A stretch of 64,000 nt of DNA from Paenibacillus urinalis (GTDB taxonomy: Bacteria; Bacillota; Bacilli; Paenibacillales; Paenibacillaceae): contig NZ_CP118108.1 of the NCBI RefSeq assembly GCF_028747985.1, forward strand, positions 3,291,501-3,355,500. Reading direction: 5' to 3'. Shown here piece by piece: positions 44,560 to 53,620 of the stretch. Under the pieces are notes generated by a model, which searched no databases, was not told the origin of the DNA, and saw only the letters and a program-made list of their open reading frames with translations. The stretch's first letter is position 1. Each line of letters starts with the position of its first letter. A program made the position numbers and the translations under genes.

Positions 44560-44654
44560 CCTGATACACTCTCCTTAAACGTTATTAGATTAAATCGTGG
44601 ATTCGTGTAAAACAAAATTTGACCTATACTTTGGTCATATAGATTTCTAAACAA

Positions 44655-45824
44655 TTAGTCTTCAGCCATTTCAGACAGTGTCACCCAGCGGCGCTCTTCC
44701 ACCGAGCGCTCTACCGCTTCAAGAACCGCCTGGCAGGCAACTCCATCATGGAAATTCGGTACAGGCTGTCTGTCTTCTTCAATCGCATTCATAAACTCCA
44801 CTACTTCATGAGTGAAGGTGTGATCAAATCCAATCGGATGCCCTGTCGGCCACCATGCCTCCGCATACTTGTGAACCCCATCTGTCGCCATGACTCGGCG
44901 GAAGCCCTGCACATCCTCTGCATCATTTACAAAGTAAACCTCAAGCTCATTCATCCGTTCAAAATCAAACTTTACGCTGCCCAGGCTGCCATTAATTTCA
45001 AACGAGTTGGTGCTGCGATGACCCGCCGCAAAGCGAGTTGCCTCAAAGCTGCCGATGGCACCGCTTTCAAACCGGGCTAGGAACAGTGTCGCATCATCGA
45101 CGGTTACAGGTCCTTTTTCCGTGTTGCTATTCCCCTTCGCAGTTAGTCCTGTCATCTCCGATGCAATCGGACGCTCCTTGATGAAGGTCTCGCTCATACC
45201 GATAACCTCTGTAAATTCTCCAACCAAATAGCGAGCCATATCAATCAAGTGCGCTCCCAGATCGCCGTGTGAACCAGATCCAGCAATTTCCTTCTGGAGT
45301 CTCCAGACGAGCGGGAATTCAGGGTCCAAGATCCAGTCCTGCAGGAAATTCGCTCTGAAATGATAAATCTTCCCCAGTCTGCCGCTCTCCACAAGATCCT
45401 TGGCCAGCTGAACGGCCGGTGAGAAACGATAGTTAAAGCCAATCATATGCTTGATGCCTGCAGTTTCGGCCGCTTCCAGCATTTCACGGGAATCCTTAAG
45501 ATTCAAGGCAAGCGGCTTTTCGCAGAAAATATGCTTGCCTGCCTGCGCTGCAGCAATGGCAATTTCTTTGTGGACATCACTTGGCGCATTGATATCGATA
45601 AGGTCAATATCTTCTCTAGTCACAAGCTCTCTCCAGTCGGTCACACTCTCCTGCCAGCCGAACTGCTCCTGTGCTTCCTTCACTCCCTTGGGATCACGGC
45701 CGCAAATAACCGACATTTCAGGTTTCACGGCTTGGGGGAAGAACATAGGGACACTGCGATACGCATTGCTGTGCGCCTTACCCATAAATTTATAACCAAT
45801 CATACCTACGCGAACAGAACTCAT
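44655..45824 (-). CDS. Gfo/Idh/MocA-family oxidoreductase, operon gene 2
   Basis: This 389-residue NAD(P)-dependent enzyme has the Rossmann start VGMIGYKFMGKAHSN, the signature FCEKPLALN (about 96-104) and the C-terminal substrate domain with GSHGDLGAHLIDMARYLVGEF. It follows the LacI gene by four bases and has AGGAGGG before the ATG, so it is co-transcribed. It is not a close duplicate of the 42691 gene, so the two probably act at separate steps on related sugars. Confidence 0.87.
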   Translation of the reverse strand: MSSVRVGMIGYKFMGKAHSNAYRSVPMFFPQAVKPEMSVICGRDPKGVKEAQEQFGWQESVTDWRELVTREDIDLIDINAPSDVHKEIAIAAAQAGKHIFCEKPLALNLKDSREMLEAAETAGIKHMIGFNYRFSPAVQLAKDLVESGRLGKIYHFRANFLQDWILDPEFPLVWRLQKEIAGSGSHGDLGAHLIDMARYLVGEFTEVIGMSETFIKERPIASEMTGLTAKGNSNTEKGPVTVDDATLFLARFESGAIGSFEATRFAAGHRSTNSFEINGSLGSVKFDFERMNELEVYFVNDAEDVQGFRRVMATDGVHKYAEAWWPTGHPIGFDHTFTHEVVEFMNAIEEDRQPVPNFHDGVACQAVLEAVERSVEERRWVTLSEMAED

Positions 45825-45828
45825 GAAA

Positions 45829-46890
45829 TTACCCTCCTGTACGTTTTTTGGATGAATCTCGAACGATTAGTTCAGCTTGTAACAAATATCTCGGATGCTC
45901 CTTGAACACCTCGGCCCCATTGGATGAATCTTCACATGCCGTCAGCATCAGTCGTGCAGCCAGCTCCCCCATCTCATAAAATGGGACTCTGACACTGCTG
46001 AGCGGAGGTACACAAATGTCTGCAGAATCCGAATCATCGTAACCGACAATTGCGGGAAAACGCTCTTGATCCGGGAGTAATTCCCGCAGCCTCTGAAGCA
46101 GACCAACAGCCATCCGATCATTGGCTACAAAGACGGCATCTACCTCATCGATCCTCTTCGCAATGTCATCACCTATGGCATAGCCGCTTCGTCTGCCAAA
46201 ATTCCCTTCAAATAGAAGTCTGTCATCCGGTTCAAGCCCCCGCTGCTGAAGCGCTTTCTCAAAACCCTTGAAACGATCCAGACTGTTCGAATACGTGAGT
46301 GGTCCGTTCAGGAATGCAATACTGCGATAACCCTGATCCATTAAGTGCTCGACAGCCATTCGGCTTCCTTCCTCATGATCTACATCCACTTCCGGGAAAT
46401 TCTCCCCGTCAAAATGCTGATTGACCACAATAAAGGGATGCCCTGACTCCCGCAGCTTTCGAAGGGCTTCCCGTTCTCCCGGCTCATCCTTTGCACCGAG
46501 CACAACAAGGGCATCCACCTTCTGCATCCGGAAAAATGATTCATACTCCGGTGTTTCCTCTCCACTGCGAAACAGAACCAGAAGATCGTAGCCTTGCTCC
46601 CGCACCGTATTTCCCATGCCACTGAGTATTTCAGAGAAATAGTAGCTTGAGAACAGCCTTGCCTTCGGAATATAAGGCAGAACTACGCCAATATTCCCGC
46701 TCTTGCGGCGGGCAAAGCTGCGCGCGAGATTACTGGGCACATAACCAAGCTGGTTGGCAGCATCCAGAACTCTGATCCGCGTCTCTTCTTTAATAGGACC
46801 CACGCCATTCAGTACTCGGGAAACCGTAGCCTCAGATACACCCGCTAAATCAGCAACTTCTCTTCGTGTTGCAATAATAGATCCACTCAT
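45829..46890 (-). CDS. LacI-family transcriptional repressor
   Basis: This 353-residue protein has an N-terminal LacI helix-turn-helix, TRREVADLAGVSEATVSRVLNG, directly after the start, then a periplasmic-binding-like sugar domain (GVVLPYIP..., FVANDRMAVGLLQ, AIVGYDDSD). The start at 46890 gives the usual short lead before the helix-turn-helix. The longer frame from 46983 would add 31 residues across a perfect palindrome. It is the first gene of the operon and probably represses itself and the three catabolic genes until a sugar ligand binds. Confidence 0.88.
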   Translation of the reverse strand: MSGSIIATRREVADLAGVSEATVSRVLNGVGPIKEETRIRVLDAANQLGYVPSNLARSFARRKSGNIGVVLPYIPKARLFSSYYFSEILSGMGNTVREQGYDLLVLFRSGEETPEYESFFRMQKVDALVVLGAKDEPGEREALRKLRESGHPFIVVNQHFDGENFPEVDVDHEEGSRMAVEHLMDQGYRSIAFLNGPLTYSNSLDRFKGFEKALQQRGLEPDDRLLFEGNFGRRSGYAIGDDIAKRIDEVDAVFVANDRMAVGLLQRLRELLPDQERFPAIVGYDDSDSADICVPPLSSVRVPFYEMGELAARLMLTACEDSSNGAEVFKEHPRYLLQAELIVRDSSKKRTGG

Positions 46891-46900
46891 TTCCTTATCT

Positions 46901-46918
46901 AATGTACGCGCGTACATT
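46901..46918. promoter_or_regulatory. Perfect 18-bp palindrome, candidate LacI-family operator
   Basis: AATGTACGCGCGTACATT is its own reverse complement and lies 11 bases before the proposed LacI start, overlapping where the promoter or transcription start should be. LacI-family operators are palindromes with a central CG, so autoregulation by the adjacent repressor is likely. Confidence 0.75.
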
Positions 46919-47073
46919 TTCTCATGGAGAGGTTCGATTGTCAATTGATTTGATACATATTTTACAAAAAATAATACGCCCATGATCTCTACCTGACCAT
47001 GAAGAAATGGTTCATTTACAGGTGTTAGAGATTCATGAGCGTATGTATGGACAACGGTAATGTTCTTTTTACA

Positions 47074-48153
47074 TCAGCTTTGCTTCAATGCTTCTTTTAC
47101 GGAGCCCGCAATATTTTCCTCTTTACTCGCTTTGGACTGCTTCTTCAGCGTACTGCTAGGTGCAGATTCTGAGGACTGGGCTTGTCTGACTTTATGCAGC
47201 ACCTCTTTGCCCGGAAGAAAATGCTGAGTTCTTATGTAGCGGATGGTTCGGGTCTTGACTCTCATGACAATCGACTGCGTCTCGGCCCTGTCATCTGCCA
47301 GATATCTGACTCCGCCAAGAATTTCACCTGGAGTGACTCCCGTGGCTGCAAAAATGACATCGTCCTTACCGATCATATCCTCCATTGTCAGCACTCGATA
47401 AGGCTCGGTAATTCCCATCTTCAAGCAGCGCTGATATTCATCTGCATTCGCAGGCATTAATCTACCTTGGATTTCTCCTCCGAGGCAAGACAGCGCTGCA
47501 GCAGCCAGCACTCCTTCAGGCGCCCCTCCTGAACCGACATAAATATCAATCCCCGCTTCTGGAAATGCCGGTGCCATCGCTCCAGCCACATCTCCATCAC
47601 TCAAAAATTTAATTCGAACGCCTACTTTACGCAGCGTCTTAATGATGCTCTCATGGCGATCACGGTCTAGAATCATAACGGTTAGATCAGAGATATTCTT
47701 GTTTAACTCAGTGGCCGCTTTGCGCAGGGTGACATCAATCGGATCTTCAATACTTACTTTTCCGACCAGCGCTGGTCCGACAGCAAGCTTCTCCATATAC
47801 ATATCTGGAGCATGAAGCAAATTCCCTTTGCCTGCAACAGCGATAACAGATAACGCATTATTCAGTCCCTTGGCTACAATCTCGGTTCCTTCCAGCGGGT
47901 CCACAGCAACATCCACTTCCGGCCCCTCACTGTTTCCTACTTCTTCACCGATATACAGCATTGGAGCCTCATCCATTTCCCCTTCGCCAATGACTACCGT
48001 CCCTTTAATGGATACAGAGTCAAACATGGCGCGCATCGCCAGAGTGGCGGCCTCATCCGCACTATTCTTATCCCCCCTGCCCATCCAAGGAGCTGATGCC
48101 AATGCAGCTAGTTCTGTTACTCTGACTATCTCAAGCGCCAATTCACGTTCCAC
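47074..48153 (-). CDS. glpX: Class II fructose-1,6-bisphosphatase
   Basis: It removes the 1-phosphate of fructose 1,6-bisphosphate in gluconeogenesis, in the cytoplasm with Mn2+/Mg2+. The metal and phosphate motifs of the GlpX family are clear: WMGRGDKNSADEAAT, VIGEGEMDEAPMLY, DPLEGTEIVAKG and SGGAPEGVLAAAAL. The ~359-residue length from GTG 48153 fits GlpX, whose N-terminus typically reads MERELALEIVRVTE. Codons to 48192 are unlike the family. The C-terminal ~35 residues are a low-complexity Ser/Lys tail. It is monocistronic. The gene upstream is ynfA-like. Confidence 0.94.
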   Translation of the reverse strand: MERELALEIVRVTELAALASAPWMGRGDKNSADEAATLAMRAMFDSVSIKGTVVIGEGEMDEAPMLYIGEEVGNSEGPEVDVAVDPLEGTEIVAKGLNNALSVIAVAGKGNLLHAPDMYMEKLAVGPALVGKVSIEDPIDVTLRKAATELNKNISDLTVMILDRDRHESIIKTLRKVGVRIKFLSDGDVAGAMAPAFPEAGIDIYVGSGGAPEGVLAAAALSCLGGEIQGRLMPANADEYQRCLKMGITEPYRVLTMEDMIGKDDVIFAATGVTPGEILGGVRYLADDRAETQSIVMRVKTRTIRYIRTQHFLPGKEVLHKVRQAQSSESAPSSTLKKQSKASKEENIAGSVKEALKQS

Positions 48154-48288
48154 TTTGCTTCCACACCCTTTCTCCCGTTTGAGTCTTATCATAATAGAAT
48201 AGGAAGCATAAATCTACCAATTCATCCCTTATTTTATAATGAAATGGATGAATTTTAAATGAATATTCCCCTTCATATAAGTGAAGTG

Positions 48289-48618
48289 CTAACCGTTTCT
48301 TGGTCCCCATAGAATAATTGCAACCCCCGCAAGACAAATGAAGGAGCCAAGCCAATCGTAGAAGTCCGGTGTTTTCTTATCGACTCCCCAGCCCCACAAT
48401 ATTGCCATAATGACGAAGACGCCTCCATATGCCGCATACACTCTGCCAAATGTGGGAAATTGCTGCAGCGTAGGGATGATGCCATAGAGTACTAGAATTA
48501 AGCTTCCTGCAATTCCATAGAAATAATGTCTTCCTTCTCTAAGCCACAGCCACACTAAATATCCTCCGCCAATTTCGGCAAGTCCGGCAAGTATAAACAA
48601 AATGATAGATACACCCAT
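48289..48618 (-). CDS. YnfA family (UPF0060) membrane protein
   Basis: This 109-residue protein has four membrane helices with the family pattern [19 protein letters not shown] and [30 protein letters not shown]. YnfA proteins resemble small multidrug resistance transporters. The substrate and direction are unproven here. It is followed by glpX after about 135 bases, with no clear operon link. Confidence 0.9.
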   Translation of the reverse strand: MGVSIILFILAGLAEIGGGYLVWLWLREGRHYFYGIAGSLILVLYGIIPTLQQFPTFGRVYAAYGGVFVIMAILWGWGVDKKTPDFYDWLGSFICLAGVAIILWGPRNG

Positions 48619-48730
48619 TGAGATTCTCTACTCCTCTATAATGAAATGATCGGATTAAGTATTCATCCCGAGGCTGTCATACACCTCAATTTTATGTCAT
48701 GAATTTCATTTGAATCGAATTCGCAGCTCA

Positions 48731-48781
48731 ATAAAAAAAAAGGCAAAGAGCCTCATTCAATAATGAATGTACTCTGTGCCT
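48731..48781 (-). terminator. Terminator of the NMT1/THI5-like lipoprotein gene
   Basis: AAAGGCA and AGAG pair with CTCT and TGCCTTT across a long loop, followed on the minus strand by nine T. It lies 50 bases past the stop at 48834. Confidence 0.82.
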
Positions 48782-48833
48782 TTGTCTATCCATTTATAAC
48801 CGAGTAATATCCTGCTAATAACCCAGTATCCAC

Positions 48834-49859
48834 TTATTTGGCAGGTAAATATTCTGTCGTGAATACTTCACTAACATCCAAATCTTTGGTGAGCAAGCCA
48901 ATCTCCAGCAGTTGATCCTTCAGCTCACTCCAGCGAGCCTCGGTCATATAGCCCATGCCATTTGCTTCCGCGTCGTAGCCGAATACAAATTCTCTTTGTT
49001 GTTCTTCTCCAAAGGCAATCTCATCCTCTGCCAGGTTGGTGTTAATTTCAAGAATCTTCTTATTTATTTGTTCATAATTGTCTTTATAATCATACCAGCC
49101 TTCTACCGTACCATTAATGAATGCTTTGACTGTCTCCGGGTTCTCCTCTAAATATTTCTCAGTAGTGTATACTACGGCAGCATACGGTTCATATCCGGAA
49201 TCTGCAATGAGCTTCGTTCCTACCTGAACGCCTTGCTTCTCCACAACAAACGGCTCACCATTAACGAAGGACTGGCTTGCAGACTGAGCGTCTTCAATAA
49301 AGTTACCATGCTGGCCTGTATAGGCTACTTCTTTAACCGTATCCAGACTGTACTTATGCTTCAAGAATTCCCAGTAAGGCTGGCCTTGCTGAATAAATAC
49401 GGTTCTGCCGTTCAGATCGTCAAAATCCTCAATATCGGACTCTTCATGAAACATGAGAGCCTGTGGACTGATCTGGAACGTCGTCGCCAATGCGACGATT
49501 GGAATGCCTTCTTCACGAGCAAGCAGAATCTGATCCGCATGGGCTACTCCGAATTCCGCTTTACCGGAAGCAACGATCTGAATGGACGAGACCTGAGGAC
49601 CTCCCGGCTCAATCGTTACGTCGAGATTCTTCCCTTCATAAATCCCGTTCTCTTCGGCTGCATAGAACCCGCCATGCTCCGTCTTGGCGAACCAATTAAG
49701 TACGACCTTAACTGGAGTTACTTCGCTTGATTCGCCCGAGGCATTCGTGGTATCCGATCCAGCTTCTCCGCCGCCGCATGCAGTTAACGCTAACGTCACA
49801 GCCAGGAGCACTCCGCTCATCTTTGTTCTATTACTCCACTTTACTGACTTCTTCCACAT
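48834..49859 (-). CDS. NMT1/THI5-like ABC substrate-binding lipoprotein
   Basis: This 341-residue, membrane-anchored extracellular protein has a signal peptide with lipobox LALTAC|GGG (Cys about position 28). It then has the NMT1/THI5 fold of pyrimidine-precursor/sulfonate binding proteins (VVLNWFAKTEHGGFYAAEENGIYEGKNLDV, EFGVAHADQILLAREEG). Related proteins bind HMP or aliphatic sulfonates. The ligand here is unknown and no permease/ATPase genes adjoin it. The start is ATG 49859 with GGAG ten bases upstream; GTG 49868 is the alternative. Confidence 0.87.
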   Translation of the reverse strand: MWKKSVKWSNRTKMSGVLLAVTLALTACGGGEAGSDTTNASGESSEVTPVKVVLNWFAKTEHGGFYAAEENGIYEGKNLDVTIEPGGPQVSSIQIVASGKAEFGVAHADQILLAREEGIPIVALATTFQISPQALMFHEESDIEDFDDLNGRTVFIQQGQPYWEFLKHKYSLDTVKEVAYTGQHGNFIEDAQSASQSFVNGEPFVVEKQGVQVGTKLIADSGYEPYAAVVYTTEKYLEENPETVKAFINGTVEGWYDYKDNYEQINKKILEINTNLAEDEIAFGEEQQREFVFGYDAEANGMGYMTEARWSELKDQLLEIGLLTKDLDVSEVFTTEYLPAK

Positions 49860-49929
49860 ACCCCTCACACTCCGCTCATCTTTTTTTGATATGGTGATAT
49901 TTAATGTGATGTTCTGCTAGATTTGACAG

Positions 49930-50418
49930 CTATTCGCCGGGGCTCCAGTAACCTTCATGAACAGCGACGATCTCATTTGCCAGCTCCGGGAACGGCCCGA
50001 TCACTTCAATTTCTTTTTGTCCTCTAGCAAAGATCTCACGGCAAGGCATGTCAAAAGTCGGATTCTGGGGATCATTGCCTGTCAGCACCAGCAGTTCCTT
50101 CTCGGAGATGCCGTATACGACCCGCCCGATATTTCCCCAATACATTGCTCCTGCGCACATGGCGCAAGGCTCTGCTGTCGTATACAAGGTACATTCCCAT
50201 AAAAATGCAGGGTCATATGTATGGGATGCTTTTTCCATCAATGCAGTTTCAGCGTGACCCGTACAGCGATGCTCCGTAATCTCGACATTTCCCTGCTCCA
50301 GCAGGATATTGCCTTCTTTATCCACGAGCAGCGCGCCAAACGGTGTATTCCCACTCTCTCTGGCCAAACGTGATACTTCTACACAGCGCTTCAAAAATAC
50401 AACATGATTGAGTTCCAC
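49930..50418 (-). CDS. Nucleoside/guanine deaminase family protein
   Basis: This 162-residue zinc-dependent CDA-fold enzyme has the catalytic HAE motif (GHAETALMEKA) with Glu and the zinc ligands PCAMCAG. The sequence FGALLVDKEGNILLEQGN resembles guanine deaminase/tRNA-adenosine deaminase relatives such as GuaD. The start is GTG 50418, preceded by GAGGAG seven bases upstream. The in-frame codons back to 50487 would contain that site. The purine specificity is not decided. Confidence 0.85.
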   Translation of the reverse strand: MELNHVVFLKRCVEVSRLARESGNTPFGALLVDKEGNILLEQGNVEITEHRCTGHAETALMEKASHTYDPAFLWECTLYTTAEPCAMCAGAMYWGNIGRVVYGISEKELLVLTGNDPQNPTFDMPCREIFARGQKEIEVIGPFPELANEIVAVHEGYWSPGE

Positions 50419-50724
50419 TGCCTGACTCCTCGTTTTCTTCTCCCCTTCACCTCTCTGAATATGATTTGATATTAGTTGAACGACCACTTAACGTCAATTA
50501 ATCTTACACAGTTTTATCATTCTGAATAATTTGTGTCGATATTTTTGTGAATATGTACATAAAACTCAGGGATGAACTAAGTTTGATTAAGAAAAAACAC
50601 GCCTACACTAGGCTATTCAACATTTCAAGTTACATAATATGTTATATACATGTAAATTCGTATAAAGTATCATATATCCTTTATTCAAATTAATCATGTT
50701 AGCTCAACTTGCCTGCAAATAAAA
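50419..50724. other. Noncoding gap between the deaminase and the NRPS cluster
   Basis: This AT-rich stretch contains the deaminase promoter (minus strand) and a short hairpin-like CGCCTACACTAGGC around 50602-50616. I see no gene in it. It separates core metabolic genes from the NRPS cluster. Confidence 0.5.
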
Positions 50725-50752
50725 ACAAAGCTGCCGTTTCATCGGCAGCTCG
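50725..50752 (-). terminator. Terminator at the end of the NRPS cluster
   Basis: AGCTGCCG pairs with CGGCAGCT around TTTCAT, followed on the minus strand by TTGTTTTTATT. It lies 43 bases past the thioesterase stop at 50795. Confidence 0.88.
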
Positions 50753-50794
50753 CTATAAGTATTCATTCAATCCACTTTTCACATCGTAATTCTA

Positions 50795-51490
50795 TTATAG
50801 CAACACTCTTTTTATTTGCTCGGCAATGACCTCATAATGCTTATTAATAAAAAAATGATCTCCCTCATAAACGGATAGCTGACAAGCTCCAGATGTCATA
50901 TCTCCCCAAGCTTCCAACTGATCTATTGCGATTACATCCTGATCACCGGCAAGAACCGTGATATCAGTCTGAAGTAAGTCTCTAGGCTTCCATTCGTAAT
51001 TTTCTACGATCCTCATATCGCCTCTGATTAAAGGCAAGAACACATCCAGCAGCTCTTGATTCTGAAGGGCTTCATCTGACATTCCACCGAGCTTGATCAT
51101 TTCTGCAAGAAAAGTTTGATCGGGTAAGGCGGAAATCTGCTTCACATGTCCATTCAAATGTGGTGCCCTTCGAGCACCTACAAATAAATGTGTGAGCTCA
51201 TTGCCATGCTTCTCTTTAATATAATGTGCAAGCTCGTAGGCGATAAGGCTTCCCATACTATACCCAAAGAAAGCAATGGGCTCCCTCATAAGATGTACCG
51301 GAATGGACAAGTAGGCATCCTCCACTGCCTCATCTATGCTGTGATGGTACGGTTCATTCATTCTTCGTCCTCTGCCTGCCAGCTCAATGGGATGAAGCTC
51401 AATGAACTCAGACAGTTGGTTCCGCCAGCGAAAGTACATCATTGATGATCCTCCGGCATAAGGAAAACAGAACAAGTGGATCCTTTTCAT
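50795..51490 (-). CDS. Type II thioesterase of the NRPS cluster
   Basis: This 231-residue alpha/beta hydrolase removes wrongly primed acyl or aminoacyl groups from NRPS carrier domains. The catalytic triad is visible: Ser in FGYSMGSLIAYE, Asp in LAGDQDVIA and His in YEGDHFFI. The start region FCFPYAGGSS is typical of GrsT-type enzymes. The gene starts 12 bases after the MFS gene stop and is the last gene of the cluster. It acts in trans on the synthetase encoded at 55156-64000. Confidence 0.92.
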   Translation of the reverse strand: MKRIHLFCFPYAGGSSMMYFRWRNQLSEFIELHPIELAGRGRRMNEPYHHSIDEAVEDAYLSIPVHLMREPIAFFGYSMGSLIAYELAHYIKEKHGNELTHLFVGARRAPHLNGHVKQISALPDQTFLAEMIKLGGMSDEALQNQELLDVFLPLIRGDMRIVENYEWKPRDLLQTDITVLAGDQDVIAIDQLEAWGDMTSGACQLSVYEGDHFFINKHYEVIAEQIKRVLL

Positions 51491-51501
51491 AGCTGCCCCC
51501 T

Positions 51502-52743
51502 CTATTCCAAAGCCCGACTAAGCTCTTGATCTGCTGGCAGGGGTGTTTCTACGTTATCTTTGCTACTGCCAAATTTAATCTTGATTCCTGGAATTAATCC
51601 AACAGTAAGCACAAGAACAGATAGGATGTAAGCTGTCAACAACGAAGTATTGCTCATGACTACGCCTGCTAAGGAGGACCCAATCAACATTGCACCCATG
51701 AACATAGGGGTTATGGTTCCATTTACGCGTCCAATCATTTGTTCATCAATTTTGGTAACGAGAAATGTCGAGATAATTACATTTACAAAAGCAAGACATA
51801 GAGAGCTAAAAAAGCTAATGACCAAGGTGAGCCATAGCCAACCTGATAATACCTCTCCAAGTGTTGTGATCGCTAGAAGAACAACTCCTAGAACAAGCGT
51901 ACGATTTTGATCCAGCTTACTGCTTAATGCGGCCGCAATACCTCCACCGATGAGCAGCCCTAAGCCAGATGCACCCGTTAGATACTGTACTGACGTTTGT
52001 TCTAGACCGAGTCGCTCTGTAATCAGAAAGATTTCTAGAGGACTGATCAGACCCGAAGATAATCCCAGAATAATAAATAAGAGAGTCAGGAACTTCAAAG
52101 AACTGGACCCCAGAACGTATTTCCAGCCTTCCTTCATCTCACTAACGAGTGAGGAACGCTCAGCGGAACTCGGTTCGTCTTTGGGCAGAAGCGTTAATAT
52201 GAGAGCCGAAGAAATAAACAGAACAAGCAGAGAATACATGGAAGCTTGAATTCCGAGTGTAGTATATATGAACGTACCTACGATGGGGCCGAGGATAAGG
52301 AATAACGATTGTGAGCTCTGTGTGATCGCAATTGCCGACTGGACATGCTCCTCTTCAACATTTCGTTTAACGATCTTAACAGAGGAGGGCTGGGAAAATT
52401 GACTGACGATGGATGATACAAAAGTGGCAGCATACAGTGCCTGCCAATATCCTGAAGCCATTACTGCTAGTATAAGCACAATCGAAAGTGAACTGAGAAT
52501 ATCACCAAGGATCATGGTCTGTTTGGGATTCCAGCGATCAGCAAGTGCTCCTCCAATAAAGGAAAATACAAAGATCGGAACGTATTCCAGTACAGTAATT
52601 AGCGATACAGCAATCGGGTCCCCCTGGGTTTGATCCATAATAAAGTAAAGAATAGCCATATTTCTAATCCAGATCGCTAAATTTTGAAGCAGATCAGAAA
52701 AGGTAATTACTAGGAAAGCCCGGTTCTTAAACAGATTATTCAT
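51502..52743 (-). CDS. MFS exporter of the NRPS cluster
   Basis: This 413-residue protein has about 12 membrane helices. The N-terminus has NLAIWIRNMAILYFIMDQTQGDP and the loop motif GGALADRWNPKQTMILG, typical of EntS-like/macrolide efflux MFS proteins. The ATG at 52743 (MNNLFKNRAF) has AAAGGAG eight bases upstream; ATG 52749 would overlap that site. The gene lies between tetR and the thioesterase gene and probably exports the NRPS product or protects the producer. A TetR-like operator candidate precedes it. Confidence 0.88.
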   Translation of the reverse strand: MNNLFKNRAFLVITFSDLLQNLAIWIRNMAILYFIMDQTQGDPIAVSLITVLEYVPIFVFSFIGGALADRWNPKQTMILGDILSSLSIVLILAVMASGYWQALYAATFVSSIVSQFSQPSSVKIVKRNVEEEHVQSAIAITQSSQSLFLILGPIVGTFIYTTLGIQASMYSLLVLFISSALILTLLPKDEPSSAERSSLVSEMKEGWKYVLGSSSLKFLTLLFIILGLSSGLISPLEIFLITERLGLEQTSVQYLTGASGLGLLIGGGIAAALSSKLDQNRTLVLGVVLLAITTLGEVLSGWLWLTLVISFFSSLCLAFVNVIISTFLVTKIDEQMIGRVNGTITPMFMGAMLIGSSLAGVVMSNTSLLTAYILSVLVLTVGLIPGIKIKFGSSKDNVETPLPADQELSRALE

Positions 52744-52762
52744 AGCCATCTCCTTTTTTTAA

Positions 52763-52776
52763 ACCGACTATTCGGT
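52763..52776. promoter_or_regulatory. Candidate TetR operator upstream of the MFS gene
   Basis: The inverted repeat ACCGA-CTAT-TCGGT lies 20 bases before the MFS start. Ten of 14 positions match the repeat at 53443-53456 upstream of tetR, as if one repressor bound both. Confidence 0.6.
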
Positions 52777-52812
52777 CTACTAATTTATAAAAGAAAAACT
52801 GATAAGTTGATA

Positions 52813-53439
52813 TCAGTCCTTCATTGTTTTACTTGTGCTCTGAATTCCCGTCAGCAGGTTTGCGATTCCTAATTTATACAATCTGCGAATATCTGATAAG
52901 TCTTTTTCATAATAAAGCGTACCTAACCCGTTAAATAATCCATTAATAATGTACATTAGATCTTGCGGGTCACTAGGCTTCAATTCCTCGCGTTCAATGC
53001 CTTGAATGATGATACGCTCATAGGTTACATAAGGGATACGTATAAGTGACAGCATTTCATCCAGGACATCTTGACTGACGACTTGACCGGAAACAAATTC
53101 ATTAATGGCATGATTCAGCGGGTTTGCCAAATCATCTACATAGTGGTCCGCTAGACCATACAACTTTTCGACGGTAGTTTCGTACTGTGATTCCTTCTCT
53201 TGCCAAGAATCCATCCACTCTTGATTATTTAGCTTGATCAAGAACATGAACAGCTCCTCTTTGCTTTTGAAGTGATAATATATACTGCCTTTGCTTCGAT
53301 TGTTGACCGTACAGATCTCTTCCATCGAAGTAGCATTGTATCCCTTTTGAGCAAAGAGTTCTTTTGTATTTCGTGCGATATCCTTTTTAATCTGAGCTAC
53401 ATCTTTTCTGCGTTTAACTTCGATCGATAACCCCTCCAA
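52813..53439 (-). CDS. TetR-family transcriptional regulator
   Basis: This 208-residue repressor has an N-terminal helix-turn-helix (RNTKELFAQKGYNATSMEEICTVNNRSKGSIYYHFKSKEELF, about 20-65) and a C-terminal ligand-binding helical domain. A TTG start at 53439 is given. No ATG or GTG lies in frame nearby, and GGAGGGG sits just after it, so the true start may be a rare codon or slightly later. The gene is followed by the MFS exporter and preceded by a perfect inverted repeat, so it most likely represses the exporter and itself, and is induced by the peptide product. Confidence 0.85.
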   Translation of the reverse strand: MEGLSIEVKRRKDVAQIKKDIARNTKELFAQKGYNATSMEEICTVNNRSKGSIYYHFKSKEELFMFLIKLNNQEWMDSWQEKESQYETTVEKLYGLADHYVDDLANPLNHAINEFVSGQVVSQDVLDEMLSLIRIPYVTYERIIIQGIEREELKPSDPQDLMYIINGLFNGLGTLYYEKDLSDIRRLYKLGIANLLTGIQSTSKTMKD

Positions 53440-53442
53440 AAA

Positions 53443-53456
53443 ACTGACTGGTCAGT
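53443..53456. promoter_or_regulatory. Candidate TetR operator upstream of tetR
   Basis: The inverted repeat ACTGAC-TG-GTCAGT lies directly in front of the tetR start and is similar to the repeat at 52763-52776. The position overlaps the expected promoter, so it is probably the autorepression site. Confidence 0.65.
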
Positions 53457-53620
53457 CTATTAGTATTATAACCATAAAAGCAGTTAATTTCCAATATGTA
53501 CCCTCTTACATATCACCATATTTACACGGGATTTGCAAGAGGGTACTGGATATTTTGAAGTTTTGAATCCACTCATTCGACCAATTTAGGGGGCACTATG
53601 ACTTGGACTCACTATTATAA

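Noticed and set aside
46891..46983. Longer N-terminus of the LacI repressor
   Set aside because: LacI proteins have few residues before the helix-turn-helix, and this stretch contains the operator palindrome.
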